Positions 7,485-14,335 of a DNA stretch of 22,258 nt are shown here, in pieces (the stretch's first letter is position 1; each line of letters begins with the position of its first letter). Below the pieces are notes generated by a model, which did no database searches, had not been told where the DNA came from, and saw only the letters and a program-made list of their open reading frames with translations. The stretch is from Candidatus Geocrenenecus sp. JGI 0000106-J15. Lineage in GTDB: Archaea; Thermoproteota; Nitrososphaeria_A; Caldarchaeales; Wolframiiraptoraceae. Position numbers and translations under genes: made by a program. The stretch is from the NCBI GenBank assembly GCA_000405685.1, contig ASPF01000005.1, positions 1 to 22,258 on the forward strand, read 5' to 3'.

Positions 7485-7916
7485 CTACTCTGAAGGTTTT
7501 ACTTCAAGAGCTACTCCTGCTGCTGGTTGAGTTCTATAGTATACGTATCTTCTAGGAGAACCTTCTCTAGTTAAAGTTCTCTCTCTAACTAAATCAAGCA
7601 GTGAGTGGGAGACAGCGGTAGAATCATAGTTATATCCTCTCCTGGCCAATTCTTGAACTGTTTCTGCAAGGGTTCTAGGCTTGTCAAACCAACCTTCATC
7701 AATAAGATTCTTGAGCAATATTGAACAAGTTGGTAAACTTTTCCCTTTCAGCTCCCTAGACCCTGTTTTTTCTTCTATCTTCAACTGTGGAAGTGAGGCT
7801 TTTAAAGCAGAAATTACTTGTTTTACAGCCTCTTCAACCTTATCTGGAGGAGCTTCTATTCTAACCGTAGCGGGCCCTAATGTTACTTCTACTTTAATTT
7901 TTTCTTGATTACTCAT
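7485..7916 (-). CDS. Winged-helix protein, archaeal hypothetical family
   Basis: This is a 143-residue protein without a named function. Residues 1-45 (IKVEVTLGPATVRIEAPPDKVEEAVKQVI) look like a small alpha/beta domain. Residues 60-130 look like a winged helix-turn-helix: LLKNLIDEGWFDKPRTLAE, then ARRGYNYDSTAVSHSLLDLV as the recognition region, then LTREGSPRRYVYYR as the wing. Proteins of this shape occur as uncharacterised genes across Thermoproteota. It is divergent from nurA-herA, and a perfect palindrome lies between its start and the shared TATA box. Autoregulation and control of nurA-herA is therefore a reasonable inference but is not shown. Confidence 0.75.
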   Translation of the reverse strand: MSNQEKIKVEVTLGPATVRIEAPPDKVEEAVKQVISALKASLPQLKIEEKTGSRELKGKSLPTCSILLKNLIDEGWFDKPRTLAETVQELARRGYNYDSTAVSHSLLDLVRERTLTREGSPRRYVYYRTQPAAGVALEVKPSE

Positions 7917-7925
7917 TATACATCA

Positions 7926-7940
7926 TGCTCAAGTTGAGCA
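7926..7940. promoter_or_regulatory. 15-base palindrome between divergent winged-helix gene and nurA
   Basis: TGCTCAA-G-TTGAGCA is a perfect inverted repeat with 7-base arms and one central base. It lies between the shared TATA-like box (7943-7951) and the winged-helix start codon (7916), around where minus-strand RNA polymerase would start. A repressor bound here would block that gene, and possibly nurA as well because the box is shared. Binding by the adjacent winged-helix protein is an inference from position. Confidence 0.5.
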
Positions 7941-7942
7941 AC

Positions 7943-7951
7943 ATTTATAAG
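7943..7951. promoter_or_regulatory. TATA-like box readable in both directions
   Basis: ATTTATAAG contains the self-complementary core TTATAA. It sits about 27 bases from plausible transcription starts on both sides: near 7973 for nurA (ATG 7988) and near 7920 for the minus-strand winged-helix gene (ATG 7916, close to leaderless). No other convincing box exists in the 71-base divergent region, so one element may serve both genes. Confidence 0.45.
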
Positions 7952-7987
7952 CACACGGAGGTAATAGATCATAGTGGTAAGTGAGGC

Positions 7988-9031
7988 ATGGAACATCTCC
8001 AGCACCAGATAAAAGAGGAGTTAGAGTTTCTTAAAGCTTTCTCCGAGATTGGTTTAGAATCTCTCTCCTCCTTGAAAGGTTTACGTATGTATTCTAGTTC
8101 AAGAGATGATTTGGCCAGAGATTATCTAGATGAAGTCTATATTGGCTTCAACTCTACTCTAGATGAATATTTTTTCGAAGTATATGAGCCGAGACAAGTT
8201 GAAGAAAGAAGAAGAATAGTCGCTTTAGATACTTCTTCTACACGGTTAGCGGAATCTTCGAAAGGGGTCATCGTATCTATTAAGGGAGCTATAGTAACTA
8301 GAGATTTAGATAACTCGATTTCTATCCAAACTTTAGGCCCATTCTTATTCTATGTTAACAAGACCAACTTTAAGAAAATTCTCAGAGAATACTCTGAGTT
8401 TATCCAATATTCTAGTAGGTATGATTTCTATATTAATGCTCAAAGAGCTTTAACTGAGCTTTTAGAGAGGAGAATGCAAGAATATGTTGTTGAGCAATAT
8501 AGGGATTCAATAATACTATTTGATGGCTGTCTTGTAGCTAACAACTTTAATCATTATAAAAGTGTATTAGAGAAAATATTAAGAATAGCTCATGAAAATG
8601 GAAATGCAGTTATAGCCTTCTCGAAGACCAGCTTCCTACAGATTTCAGGATCATATCTCCAGTCAATCTACATAGAAGAAGAGCCACCATACATTATAGA
8701 TTTAACAACCTCTCTAAAACATTATTGCGACCATGAAGTTAGAACGCTTGGAAGAGTCTGTCTAGCTCGTTTAAGTGCTGGAAGCCTAGGTTATAGAGTA
8801 GATGTACCAATTAGATCTGATATACCTACATTCTTCGGCATGCTACTAAGAAGTGACCCGTTAATCTATGGATATCCTGAGACGCTTATACTCGCCCATG
8901 ATTATTCAACCTTCATGAGACTCGATATGATAACTCTACAGACACTATTAAAGAGAATGGATGTAGAACTACTTTACCCAGAATATGTTAGAGACATCCT
9001 TTTCCAACCCTTAGATGGTGATTATAGATGA
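7988..9031 (+). CDS. nurA: 5'-3' nuclease NurA
   Basis: NurA is the nuclease partner of the HerA translocase in archaeal DNA end resection. The 347-residue protein shows the family pattern: RRIVALDTSSTRL with Asp81 at the first metal-binding position (most relatives read Asp-Gly-Ser, here Asp-Thr-Ser), a second ILFDGCL motif with Asp179, and a C-terminal YPETLILAHDYSTF with His304. The gene overlaps herA by ATGA, the usual coupled arrangement. In many archaea mre11 and rad50 are next to this pair; here they are absent from the window. The ATG at 7988 is preceded by GTGAGG at very short spacing and a TATA box, so a near-leaderless mRNA is likely. Confidence 0.88.
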   Translation: MEHLQHQIKEELEFLKAFSEIGLESLSSLKGLRMYSSSRDDLARDYLDEVYIGFNSTLDEYFFEVYEPRQVEERRRIVALDTSSTRLAESSKGVIVSIKGAIVTRDLDNSISIQTLGPFLFYVNKTNFKKILREYSEFIQYSSRYDFYINAQRALTELLERRMQEYVVEQYRDSIILFDGCLVANNFNHYKSVLEKILRIAHENGNAVIAFSKTSFLQISGSYLQSIYIEEEPPYIIDLTTSLKHYCDHEVRTLGRVCLARLSAGSLGYRVDVPIRSDIPTFFGMLLRSDPLIYGYPETLILAHDYSTFMRLDMITLQTLLKRMDVELLYPEYVRDILFQPLDGDYR

Positions 9032-10482
9032 AGATCCTCTCCAAGAATAGTGACACGATCAAGCTTCTAGCTTCTCCAGATGAAGAACTACTAGAACGTG
9101 GAGACTACCTAGTCATAGAAGACAATGGTAAGAAGCTCTTGATTCAAGTAATTGATATAGAATATGCAGACCTTCCAGGGATGCTTGAAGACACTCTTAG
9201 AGAGCTTTCAACAGAAGATGTTAAAGATTTTTCATCAATCGACCCTTATTCTATTGGATCTATAATAGCTAAATTAAGAGAAGCTAGGCTGATAATTGGT
9301 AAGTCTAGAGGAGTCTTAATCAGTAGAGATCTTAGAAATGATATACTTTGGCTTCCATCTAGATTCTATTCAAGAATCCAGAAAGCTTCCTCTTCTCTAA
9401 TAAATGAGCTTTCTAGAAGTAATGGTAGACGGACTATACTGCTCGGTGAATGTATGGGTGATTGGTTTACTATTAATGCTGAATCTCTAGATGGTAGATT
9501 AACAATAATTACTGGAAAGAAAGAAATGGGGAAATCACATCTTGCAAAACTACTAGTCGTAGGGCTCGTAGAATATGGAGCTAGAATACTGGTCTTTGAT
9601 GTTAACGGTGAGTATGGAGGATTATCAAAGAGGATTGACGGCCTAGATAGTGAGTTATCCGATAGACTTAAAGTAGTAATTCCAAGTCAGAATTTTAAGA
9701 CAGCAATAGAAGATGCAGGGTTAAAGACAATGCTAGATATTCTCCGATACGTATATGATACGCCTCCAGCTAGTCTTAGAGAGTTCATTAGAATATGGCA
9801 TATTACTGAAAGAGTATATGGAAGAGTAACTCTTAAAGGGTTAATCGAGGCGCTAACCAAGACACAGATGAATGAATCTATCAAAGAGGCTTTACTCAGT
9901 AGACTCTTATCGATTGAAGACTTAGAATTCTTCGATGATGAAGATCCGCAGAGTTTAGAAGATCTACTTGAAGAGCTAGAATATGGTGGAGTGCTAATAG
10001 TTGATCTCTCGAAAAGTCTACCTCATGGTAGAAGGCTCGTAGTAGAATATGTTTTAAGCAAGCTTTCCACGATATTGAAGAATAATCTATATCCATCTTT
10101 ATTCCTCCTAGCTGAGGAAGCTCACCTCTATCTGAGGGATACTTACTGGGATGACCTAGTAACAAGGATGAGGCATATCGGAATCTTCCCAATATTTGTT
10201 ACTAATCAGCCAGACATGATTCCAGACTCAGTTTATAGGCAGGCTGACAATATATTCCTCTTCAATTTTACTAACGATTCAGATTTAGATTATTTAGCTA
10301 AAGCTTCTAGAGTTGATGCAGAAACCGTTAAGAGAATTGTTAAAGCATTACCTCCTAAGAGATGCCTTGTAGTAGGCAGGGTTGTTAATGATATACCAAT
10401 AGTTGTTAAAATAAGAGACTTACATGTAAAAACTATGGGTGAGACAAAGCTATTCTTTACTGAAGCCCAAGAAGATCTATGA
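9028..10482 (+). CDS. herA: DNA double-strand-end translocase HerA
   Basis: HerA is a hexameric FtsK/VirB4-like ATPase that drives DNA into NurA during end resection. It has 484 residues. The N-terminal ~130 residues are a beta-rich HAS-type domain. The Walker A motif is G163-KKEM-G-K169-S170, which fits GxxxxGKS although the usual HerA form is closer to GxTGSGKS. Walker B is GVLIVDLSKS with Asp326, and the family's LLAEEAHLYL (Glu363, Glu364) and TNQPDMIPDSVYRQADNIF segments follow. It starts at the ATGA overlap with nurA, so equimolar coupled synthesis is likely. It is convergent with glmS across 80 bases that contain a weak nested hairpin but no clear terminator. Confidence 0.9.
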   Translation: MKILSKNSDTIKLLASPDEELLERGDYLVIEDNGKKLLIQVIDIEYADLPGMLEDTLRELSTEDVKDFSSIDPYSIGSIIAKLREARLIIGKSRGVLISRDLRNDILWLPSRFYSRIQKASSSLINELSRSNGRRTILLGECMGDWFTINAESLDGRLTIITGKKEMGKSHLAKLLVVGLVEYGARILVFDVNGEYGGLSKRIDGLDSELSDRLKVVIPSQNFKTAIEDAGLKTMLDILRYVYDTPPASLREFIRIWHITERVYGRVTLKGLIEALTKTQMNESIKEALLSRLLSIEDLEFFDDEDPQSLEDLLEELEYGGVLIVDLSKSLPHGRRLVVEYVLSKLSTILKNNLYPSLFLLAEEAHLYLRDTYWDDLVTRMRHIGIFPIFVTNQPDMIPDSVYRQADNIFLFNFTNDSDLDYLAKASRVDAETVKRIVKALPPKRCLVVGRVVNDIPIVVKIRDLHVKTMGETKLFFTEAQEDL

Positions 10483-10562
10483 ATTCATGTTTAGTGAGGA
10501 AGACTCCTATGGCATGAACATTCTTTAGAATATCTTCCAAACTTATCTCGTAAATCTTAATC

Positions 10563-12383
10563 TTAGAGTACGGTAACGCTCTTCGCAAGATTTCTAGGCT
10601 TATCAGGGTCATATCCTCTCTCAATAGATATATAGTATGCTAGTAGCTGGAAAGGTATGACATAGACTATTGGAGAAAGTAATGGGTGGGTAGTCAGTAA
10701 TCCAAGATACCAGTCTGAAAGCCGCTTAATTTCTTCATCCCCCTCAGCTCCAACACAGAATATTTTTGCTCCACGGGCTTTCATCTCCATTATATTTCCT
10801 ATTAAATGCTTACGAGTTTCATCGTTTGGAGCTATGAAGAATACTGGATAGCCTTCTTCTATAACGCTTATAGGTCCATGCTTACTTTCACCTGCAGGAT
10901 ATGCAATACTTGGAATATAGCTAAGCTCCATTATCTTTAATCTTGCTTCAAGAGCAGTAGCATAGCTTATGCCTCTTCCAAGGAAAAACATACTAGAGAA
11001 TCTTGCTACTTCTTTTGAAAGCTTCTTAATAGGCTCATTAGATATCTCTAGTGTTTTCTGAACAAGCTGTGGAATGCGTCTTAATTCATCTTGAAATTCA
11101 TCTATTTCATATTGTGAGACTTTTCCTCTCTTCCGTGCCAGCCTTAATGCTAAGAGTGCTAGAACCATCAATTGAGATGTGAACGTCTTTGTAGCTGCTA
11201 CACCTATTTCTGGACCAGCATTCTGTAGAACGTAGGCTCTAGCGATTCTAGTTAAAGTTGAGCCAAGAACATTGGTTACACCGATTATAGTAGCAGCTCT
11301 ATATCTTGCATAGTCTAGAGATGTTAAGACATCGGCTGTCTCACCTGATTGGCTTAATGCAAGTATTACAGTATCTATCCCTATAGATGAGCCATAGTTT
11401 TCAATAAATTCCGAGGCTATAACTGGGTATGCTGATAGTCTAGCTAGTTTTGAAAACATGTATGAACCGACAATACATGCATTGTGAGATGTTCCAGCTG
11501 CGATCAAGAATATGTCCTTCCCTCTATCTAGGAATTCCGTTAATAGATCAAGATACTTTTCTTGTATTCTTAATGCTTCTCTTAGAACATTTGGTTGATC
11601 AAATATCTCTTTAAGCATATAGTGTGGATAACCTCCTTTAGTAGCCATTTCAACTGTCCAATTGAGTTCAAAGATTTTCCTCTCAACAGGTATACCAGTA
11701 TCTATTCTGATTACTCGGAAGGTATCAGATGTAACCGTGGCCATGTCTCCATTTTCTAGGAATACTACTTTGTTCGTGTATTCGATTAATGCTGCAACAT
11801 CGCTTGCAACTAAATTCATATCTTTAGCTAATCCTATAACTAAAGGTGACTCGTTCCTTGCAACTATAATCTTATCAGGTTCACCAGCATAGATTACTGC
11901 TATAGCGTAGCTTCCTCTAAGCTTTCTAGCAGTCTCTAATACTGCTTCTGCAAGATTCTTACCCATCTTTAAATATTCTTCAATAAGATGAGGTATTACC
12001 TCTGTATCTGTCTTAGAACTAAATATGTGTTTTCTAGCTTCAAGCTCTTGTTTTAGTTCTAGGAAATTCTCTAATACTCCATTATGAACTACTGCTACAC
12101 TCTCAGTACAATCTAGATGGGGGTGAGCGTTGACTTGAGAAGGTGCACCATGAGTAGCCCATCTTGTATGTGCGATTCCTATATTTCCAAGTAGATCTTG
12201 GAGATTCAGTCTAGAATTTATTTCATCAATCTTACCTGTATCTTTCTTTACTAGAAGCCGACCCTGATATATTGTTGATATACCTGCAGAGTCGTATCCT
12301 CTATACTCAAGCCTTTTAAGCGAGTTATACAGTGTATTGGCCACATTCCCTTGTTTAATAATGCATCCAGTTATACCGCACAT
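10563..12383 (-). CDS. glmS: Glutamine--fructose-6-phosphate aminotransferase (isomerizing)
   Basis: GlmS converts fructose-6-phosphate and glutamine to glucosamine-6-phosphate, the entry to UDP-GlcNAc and thus to N-glycans and other amino sugars. The 606-residue protein has the class II glutamine amidotransferase domain with catalytic Cys2 (MCGITGCI), YRGYDSAG, HTRWATHGAPSQVNAHPH and the VVHNGVLENF stretch. Two SIS sugar-isomerase domains follow (SQSGETADV, ESKHGPISVI), then the C-terminal LAKSVTVL with the conserved lysine (Lys601). The ATG at 12383 is preceded by AGGGAG with three to four bases of spacing. No glmS ribozyme or other riboswitch is seen upstream, as expected for archaea. Divergent from the ESCRT-III gene. 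Confidence 0.96.
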   Translation of the reverse strand: MCGITGCIIKQGNVANTLYNSLKRLEYRGYDSAGISTIYQGRLLVKKDTGKIDEINSRLNLQDLLGNIGIAHTRWATHGAPSQVNAHPHLDCTESVAVVHNGVLENFLELKQELEARKHIFSSKTDTEVIPHLIEEYLKMGKNLAEAVLETARKLRGSYAIAVIYAGEPDKIIVARNESPLVIGLAKDMNLVASDVAALIEYTNKVVFLENGDMATVTSDTFRVIRIDTGIPVERKIFELNWTVEMATKGGYPHYMLKEIFDQPNVLREALRIQEKYLDLLTEFLDRGKDIFLIAAGTSHNACIVGSYMFSKLARLSAYPVIASEFIENYGSSIGIDTVILALSQSGETADVLTSLDYARYRAATIIGVTNVLGSTLTRIARAYVLQNAGPEIGVAATKTFTSQLMVLALLALRLARKRGKVSQYEIDEFQDELRRIPQLVQKTLEISNEPIKKLSKEVARFSSMFFLGRGISYATALEARLKIMELSYIPSIAYPAGESKHGPISVIEEGYPVFFIAPNDETRKHLIGNIMEMKARGAKIFCVGAEGDEEIKRLSDWYLGLLTTHPLLSPIVYVIPFQLLAYYISIERGYDPDKPRNLAKSVTVL

Positions 12384-12482
12384 GTTCTCCCTGCTATAAC
12401 TATTTTCACCGTCTATTTTAGAGATTATTCTTCTAGAATCCTAATATTTCTAGTTCTGAAATCTAGAATCTATGTGGCCAAG

Positions 12483-12503
12483 ATACTGATATGTATTCAG
12501 TAT
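12483..12503. promoter_or_regulatory. Inverted repeat between glmS and the ESCRT-III gene
   Basis: ATACTGA (12483-12489) and TCAGTAT (12497-12503) are perfect inverted 7-base arms around seven bases, in the 201-base divergent region. A TCTAGAATC sequence also occurs twice nearby (about 12433 and 12463). A TATA-like GAGATAAAAC near 12551-12560 fits a near-leaderless start for the ESCRT-III gene at 12585, and TAAAATAG near 12414-12421 on the minus strand could serve glmS. The inverted repeat is an operator candidate only by position. Confidence 0.3.
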
Positions 12504-12584
12504 TTTCCAAGTATTCTTCTTAGAATCTATAGACGATTATCAATGAGTAAGAGATAAAACCATCATAAGTTGGATATCGTGTAG

Positions 12585-13298
12585 ATGGATAGAATGGATG
12601 AAGATGATAGGATCGCATTCCGTAATAGACTGGAAAGCTCATTAAGCATACTTAATGCTCAGATAGAAAGGCTAAGGCTAAGATACTCAGAGATGGAAGC
12701 TAAGAGTAAAGAATACTTTGAAAAAGTCGTTGATTGTCTAGTGAATATGGATGAAGAAAGAGCGAAGATCTATGCTGAAGAGATAGTTGAGATAAAGAAG
12801 CTTGCAGAGATTGTTAAGAAGAGCCAGCTCCTCCTACTACAAGTAAAGATAAGACTAGAGACAATAATAGAAATAACTGAAGTAATAGGTCTAATTGTTC
12901 CCCTAACCTCTTTACTAACAGAAGTTGAAGATGAACTAAAACCAATAGCTCCAGAAATAGTTCAAAATCTCCATGAACTCTCAGTATGTATTGAAGAGTT
13001 CACAGCTACAACAATATACAATAAGCTAGAACCTGTAAAATATGGAGAACTAAGTAAAGAAGCTGAAAAGATCTTGCTTGAAGCTCAGAGAAACGCTGTA
13101 GAGATCGTTAAGAATAAGTTCCCAGACATACCTACCTTGAATGAGAATGAAATCAGGATTTACGCATACATCTCGAAGAATGGAGGTGAAATAGACTTAA
13201 AGAAATGCTCAGAAGAATTAAAATTAGGTGTTAAAGAAATAAAGAACATCTTAACATCACTAGAAGAAAAAGGATTAATAGAAGTAGAGGGAGCCTAA
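12585..13298 (+). CDS. cdvB: ESCRT-III (Snf7-type) cell-division protein, CdvB-like, with C-terminal winged helix
   Basis: The 237-residue protein is mostly charged helix. Residues 10-135 follow the Snf7/ESCRT-III pattern of archaeal CdvB: LESSLSILNAQIERLRLRYSEM, a helix turn before KEYFEKVVDCLVNMDEERAKIYAEEI, then VKIRLETIIEI and LKPIAPEIVQNLHEL. Such proteins polymerise on the membrane to cut the neck of dividing cells. A linker contains FPDIP (179-183), which resembles the proline-rich MIM2 element that binds the CdvC/Vps4 MIT domain. Residues 185-237 form a winged-helix-like end (ENEIRIYAYISKNGGEI...LEEKGLIEV), as in CdvB, where this part binds CdvA. CdvA and CdvC are not in the window, so it may be an ESCRT-III paralog rather than the main cdvB. 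Met4 at 12594 is an alternative start. Confidence 0.78.
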   Translation: MDRMDEDDRIAFRNRLESSLSILNAQIERLRLRYSEMEAKSKEYFEKVVDCLVNMDEERAKIYAEEIVEIKKLAEIVKKSQLLLLQVKIRLETIIEITEVIGLIVPLTSLLTEVEDELKPIAPEIVQNLHELSVCIEEFTATTIYNKLEPVKYGELSKEAEKILLEAQRNAVEIVKNKFPDIPTLNENEIRIYAYISKNGGEIDLKKCSEELKLGVKEIKNILTSLEEKGLIEVEGA

Positions 13299-13587
13299 AA
13301 GAAGATCAGATAGAATCTAGATAATATGAATCCTTTTCTCATCTATTCTTTAAGTCTTCTCTACTGATTTCGCCCACAATATTTTAATCATGTAAACATA
13401 TAAGTTTAAATAGCATTACATCGTTTTTCGTATCTTCAACGAATGAGTGATCCTGTTGCAAAATTGTTACCATAACTTTTTATAGAAGAAAACCAAGCAC
13501 TAGACCCTAAGATGGTATATACTAAACGGTTAATACCTTGTCGAATAACTTTAAACTTAGAAATTGGAGAAGGTTTCCACTAGCAGT
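13299..13587 (+). promoter_or_regulatory. Long upstream region of the HisB-like gene with three TATA-like boxes
   Basis: This stretch of about 290 bases separates the ESCRT-III gene from the preferred ATG of the HisB-like gene. Three plus-strand TATA-like elements occur in it: AAGTTTAAATAG (about 13402-13413), CTTTTTATAG (about 13477-13486) and ACTTTAAACTT (13548-13558). The last is spaced for a start site near 13580, eight bases before the ATG at 13588. No tRNA, clear C/D-box RNA or sizeable ORF was recognised. The first two boxes imply either upstream starts or undetected small RNAs. Confidence 0.35.
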
Positions 13588-14274
13588 ATGAGTGTTTCTA
13601 GTGGAGGTAAGACTGCGGAAGGGGTTACAGGTAAGACTACAAAGCCTATAATGAAAGTAGTAGAAGCAAATACTCAGGCAGTAGAAGTAGTCAAGACCGT
13701 TGAAGATCTAAATATAAAGTGTAGAATATCTATGGGGCCGAGAGTAGACTGGAAGATAAATACAGGTATAAAATCATTTGATAAAATGTTGAATATGTTT
13801 GCTCAATATTCTAAATTAAATCTCAACATCGATGTTGAGAATAAGTCATTAAAACCAACTACCTGGCTTGTTGGGAATATAGGAAGAACTCTAGGAGAAG
13901 TTTTGGCTATACTAGCACGAGAGAGAAACAAAACAATGGGTATGAAAGCGTTTGGATATAGTCAAGGATTATATGAAGAAGCTTTCACAGAGATTAGAAT
14001 TCTCCTAACTGGTAAAGGAGGATGCTGGATAACGAGGGGTGTGAATGTAAAGTTTTTTGGAAGAATAGGAGAAATATCTGAAGAAGCAGTGAAATTATTC
14101 TTTACAGAGTTTGCTCAAGCGATCAAAGGAACACTTCACATAGACTTGATCAGGGGTGAGGCCCCCTATAGTTTATGGTATGCAACATTCATAGCTTTCG
14201 GAGACGCATTAAGACAAGCCTTTACAGAAGATGAGTGGAATAAAAAACAAACTATAGTTGAACCGATTGCTTAA
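13588..14274 (+). CDS. Imidazoleglycerol-phosphate dehydratase (HisB)-fold paralog with the metal site lost
   Basis: Residues ~43-220 align through the whole HisB family: WKINTGIKSFDKMLNMFAQY (HisB: I-TG-FFDHMLDQ), NIGRTLGEVL, KAFGY, FTEIRILLTGKG, FFGRIGEISEEAVKLFF, GTLHIDLIRGEAPY and IAFGDALRQAF. The catalytic ligands are nearly all gone: His of FDHM is Lys66; HHTVED reads T92-W93-LV-G96-N97; His before FF is Leu170; HHxxE reads Y194-S195-LW-Y198. Only the first acidic ligand may remain, as Asp. IGP dehydration is therefore very unlikely, and a binding, structural or new catalytic role must be assumed. The N-terminal ~40 residues are Ser/Thr/Lys/Val-rich low complexity. A TTG at 13564 would add eight residues; the ATG is preferred because the TATA box sits about 35 bases before it. 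No his genes are nearby. Confidence 0.8.
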   Translation: MSVSSGGKTAEGVTGKTTKPIMKVVEANTQAVEVVKTVEDLNIKCRISMGPRVDWKINTGIKSFDKMLNMFAQYSKLNLNIDVENKSLKPTTWLVGNIGRTLGEVLAILARERNKTMGMKAFGYSQGLYEEAFTEIRILLTGKGGCWITRGVNVKFFGRIGEISEEAVKLFFTEFAQAIKGTLHIDLIRGEAPYSLWYATFIAFGDALRQAFTEDEWNKKQTIVEPIA

Positions 14275-14335
14275 ACATAACATAAGGCATCTAACTGTTT
14301 CTCCATTAAGAAAAGAATACAAAATTTTATAAAAA

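Noticed and set aside
7429..7486. Inverted 8-base arms AGAGACTT / AAGTCTCT around the winged-helix stop codon
   Set aside because: A 42-base loop with no T tract makes a terminator hairpin unlikely; chance is a sufficient explanation.
7422..7492. C/D-box-like RNA (ATGATGG ... CTGA)
   Set aside because: The C box is imperfect, there is no D'/C' pair, and the would-be D box lies inside the winged-helix coding region.
10485..10518. Nested hairpin (TTCATG/CATGAA around AGGA/TCCT) between herA and glmS as a bidirectional terminator
   Set aside because: Short stems, no adjoining U tract on either strand; not enough to call a terminator.
13512..13583. Possible 23-residue upstream ORF ending five bases before the preferred ATG of the HisB-like gene
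   Set aside because: It has an ATG and a TATA-like box at plausible distance, but the translation has no recognisable pattern, overlaps the alternative TTG start and has no ribosome site.
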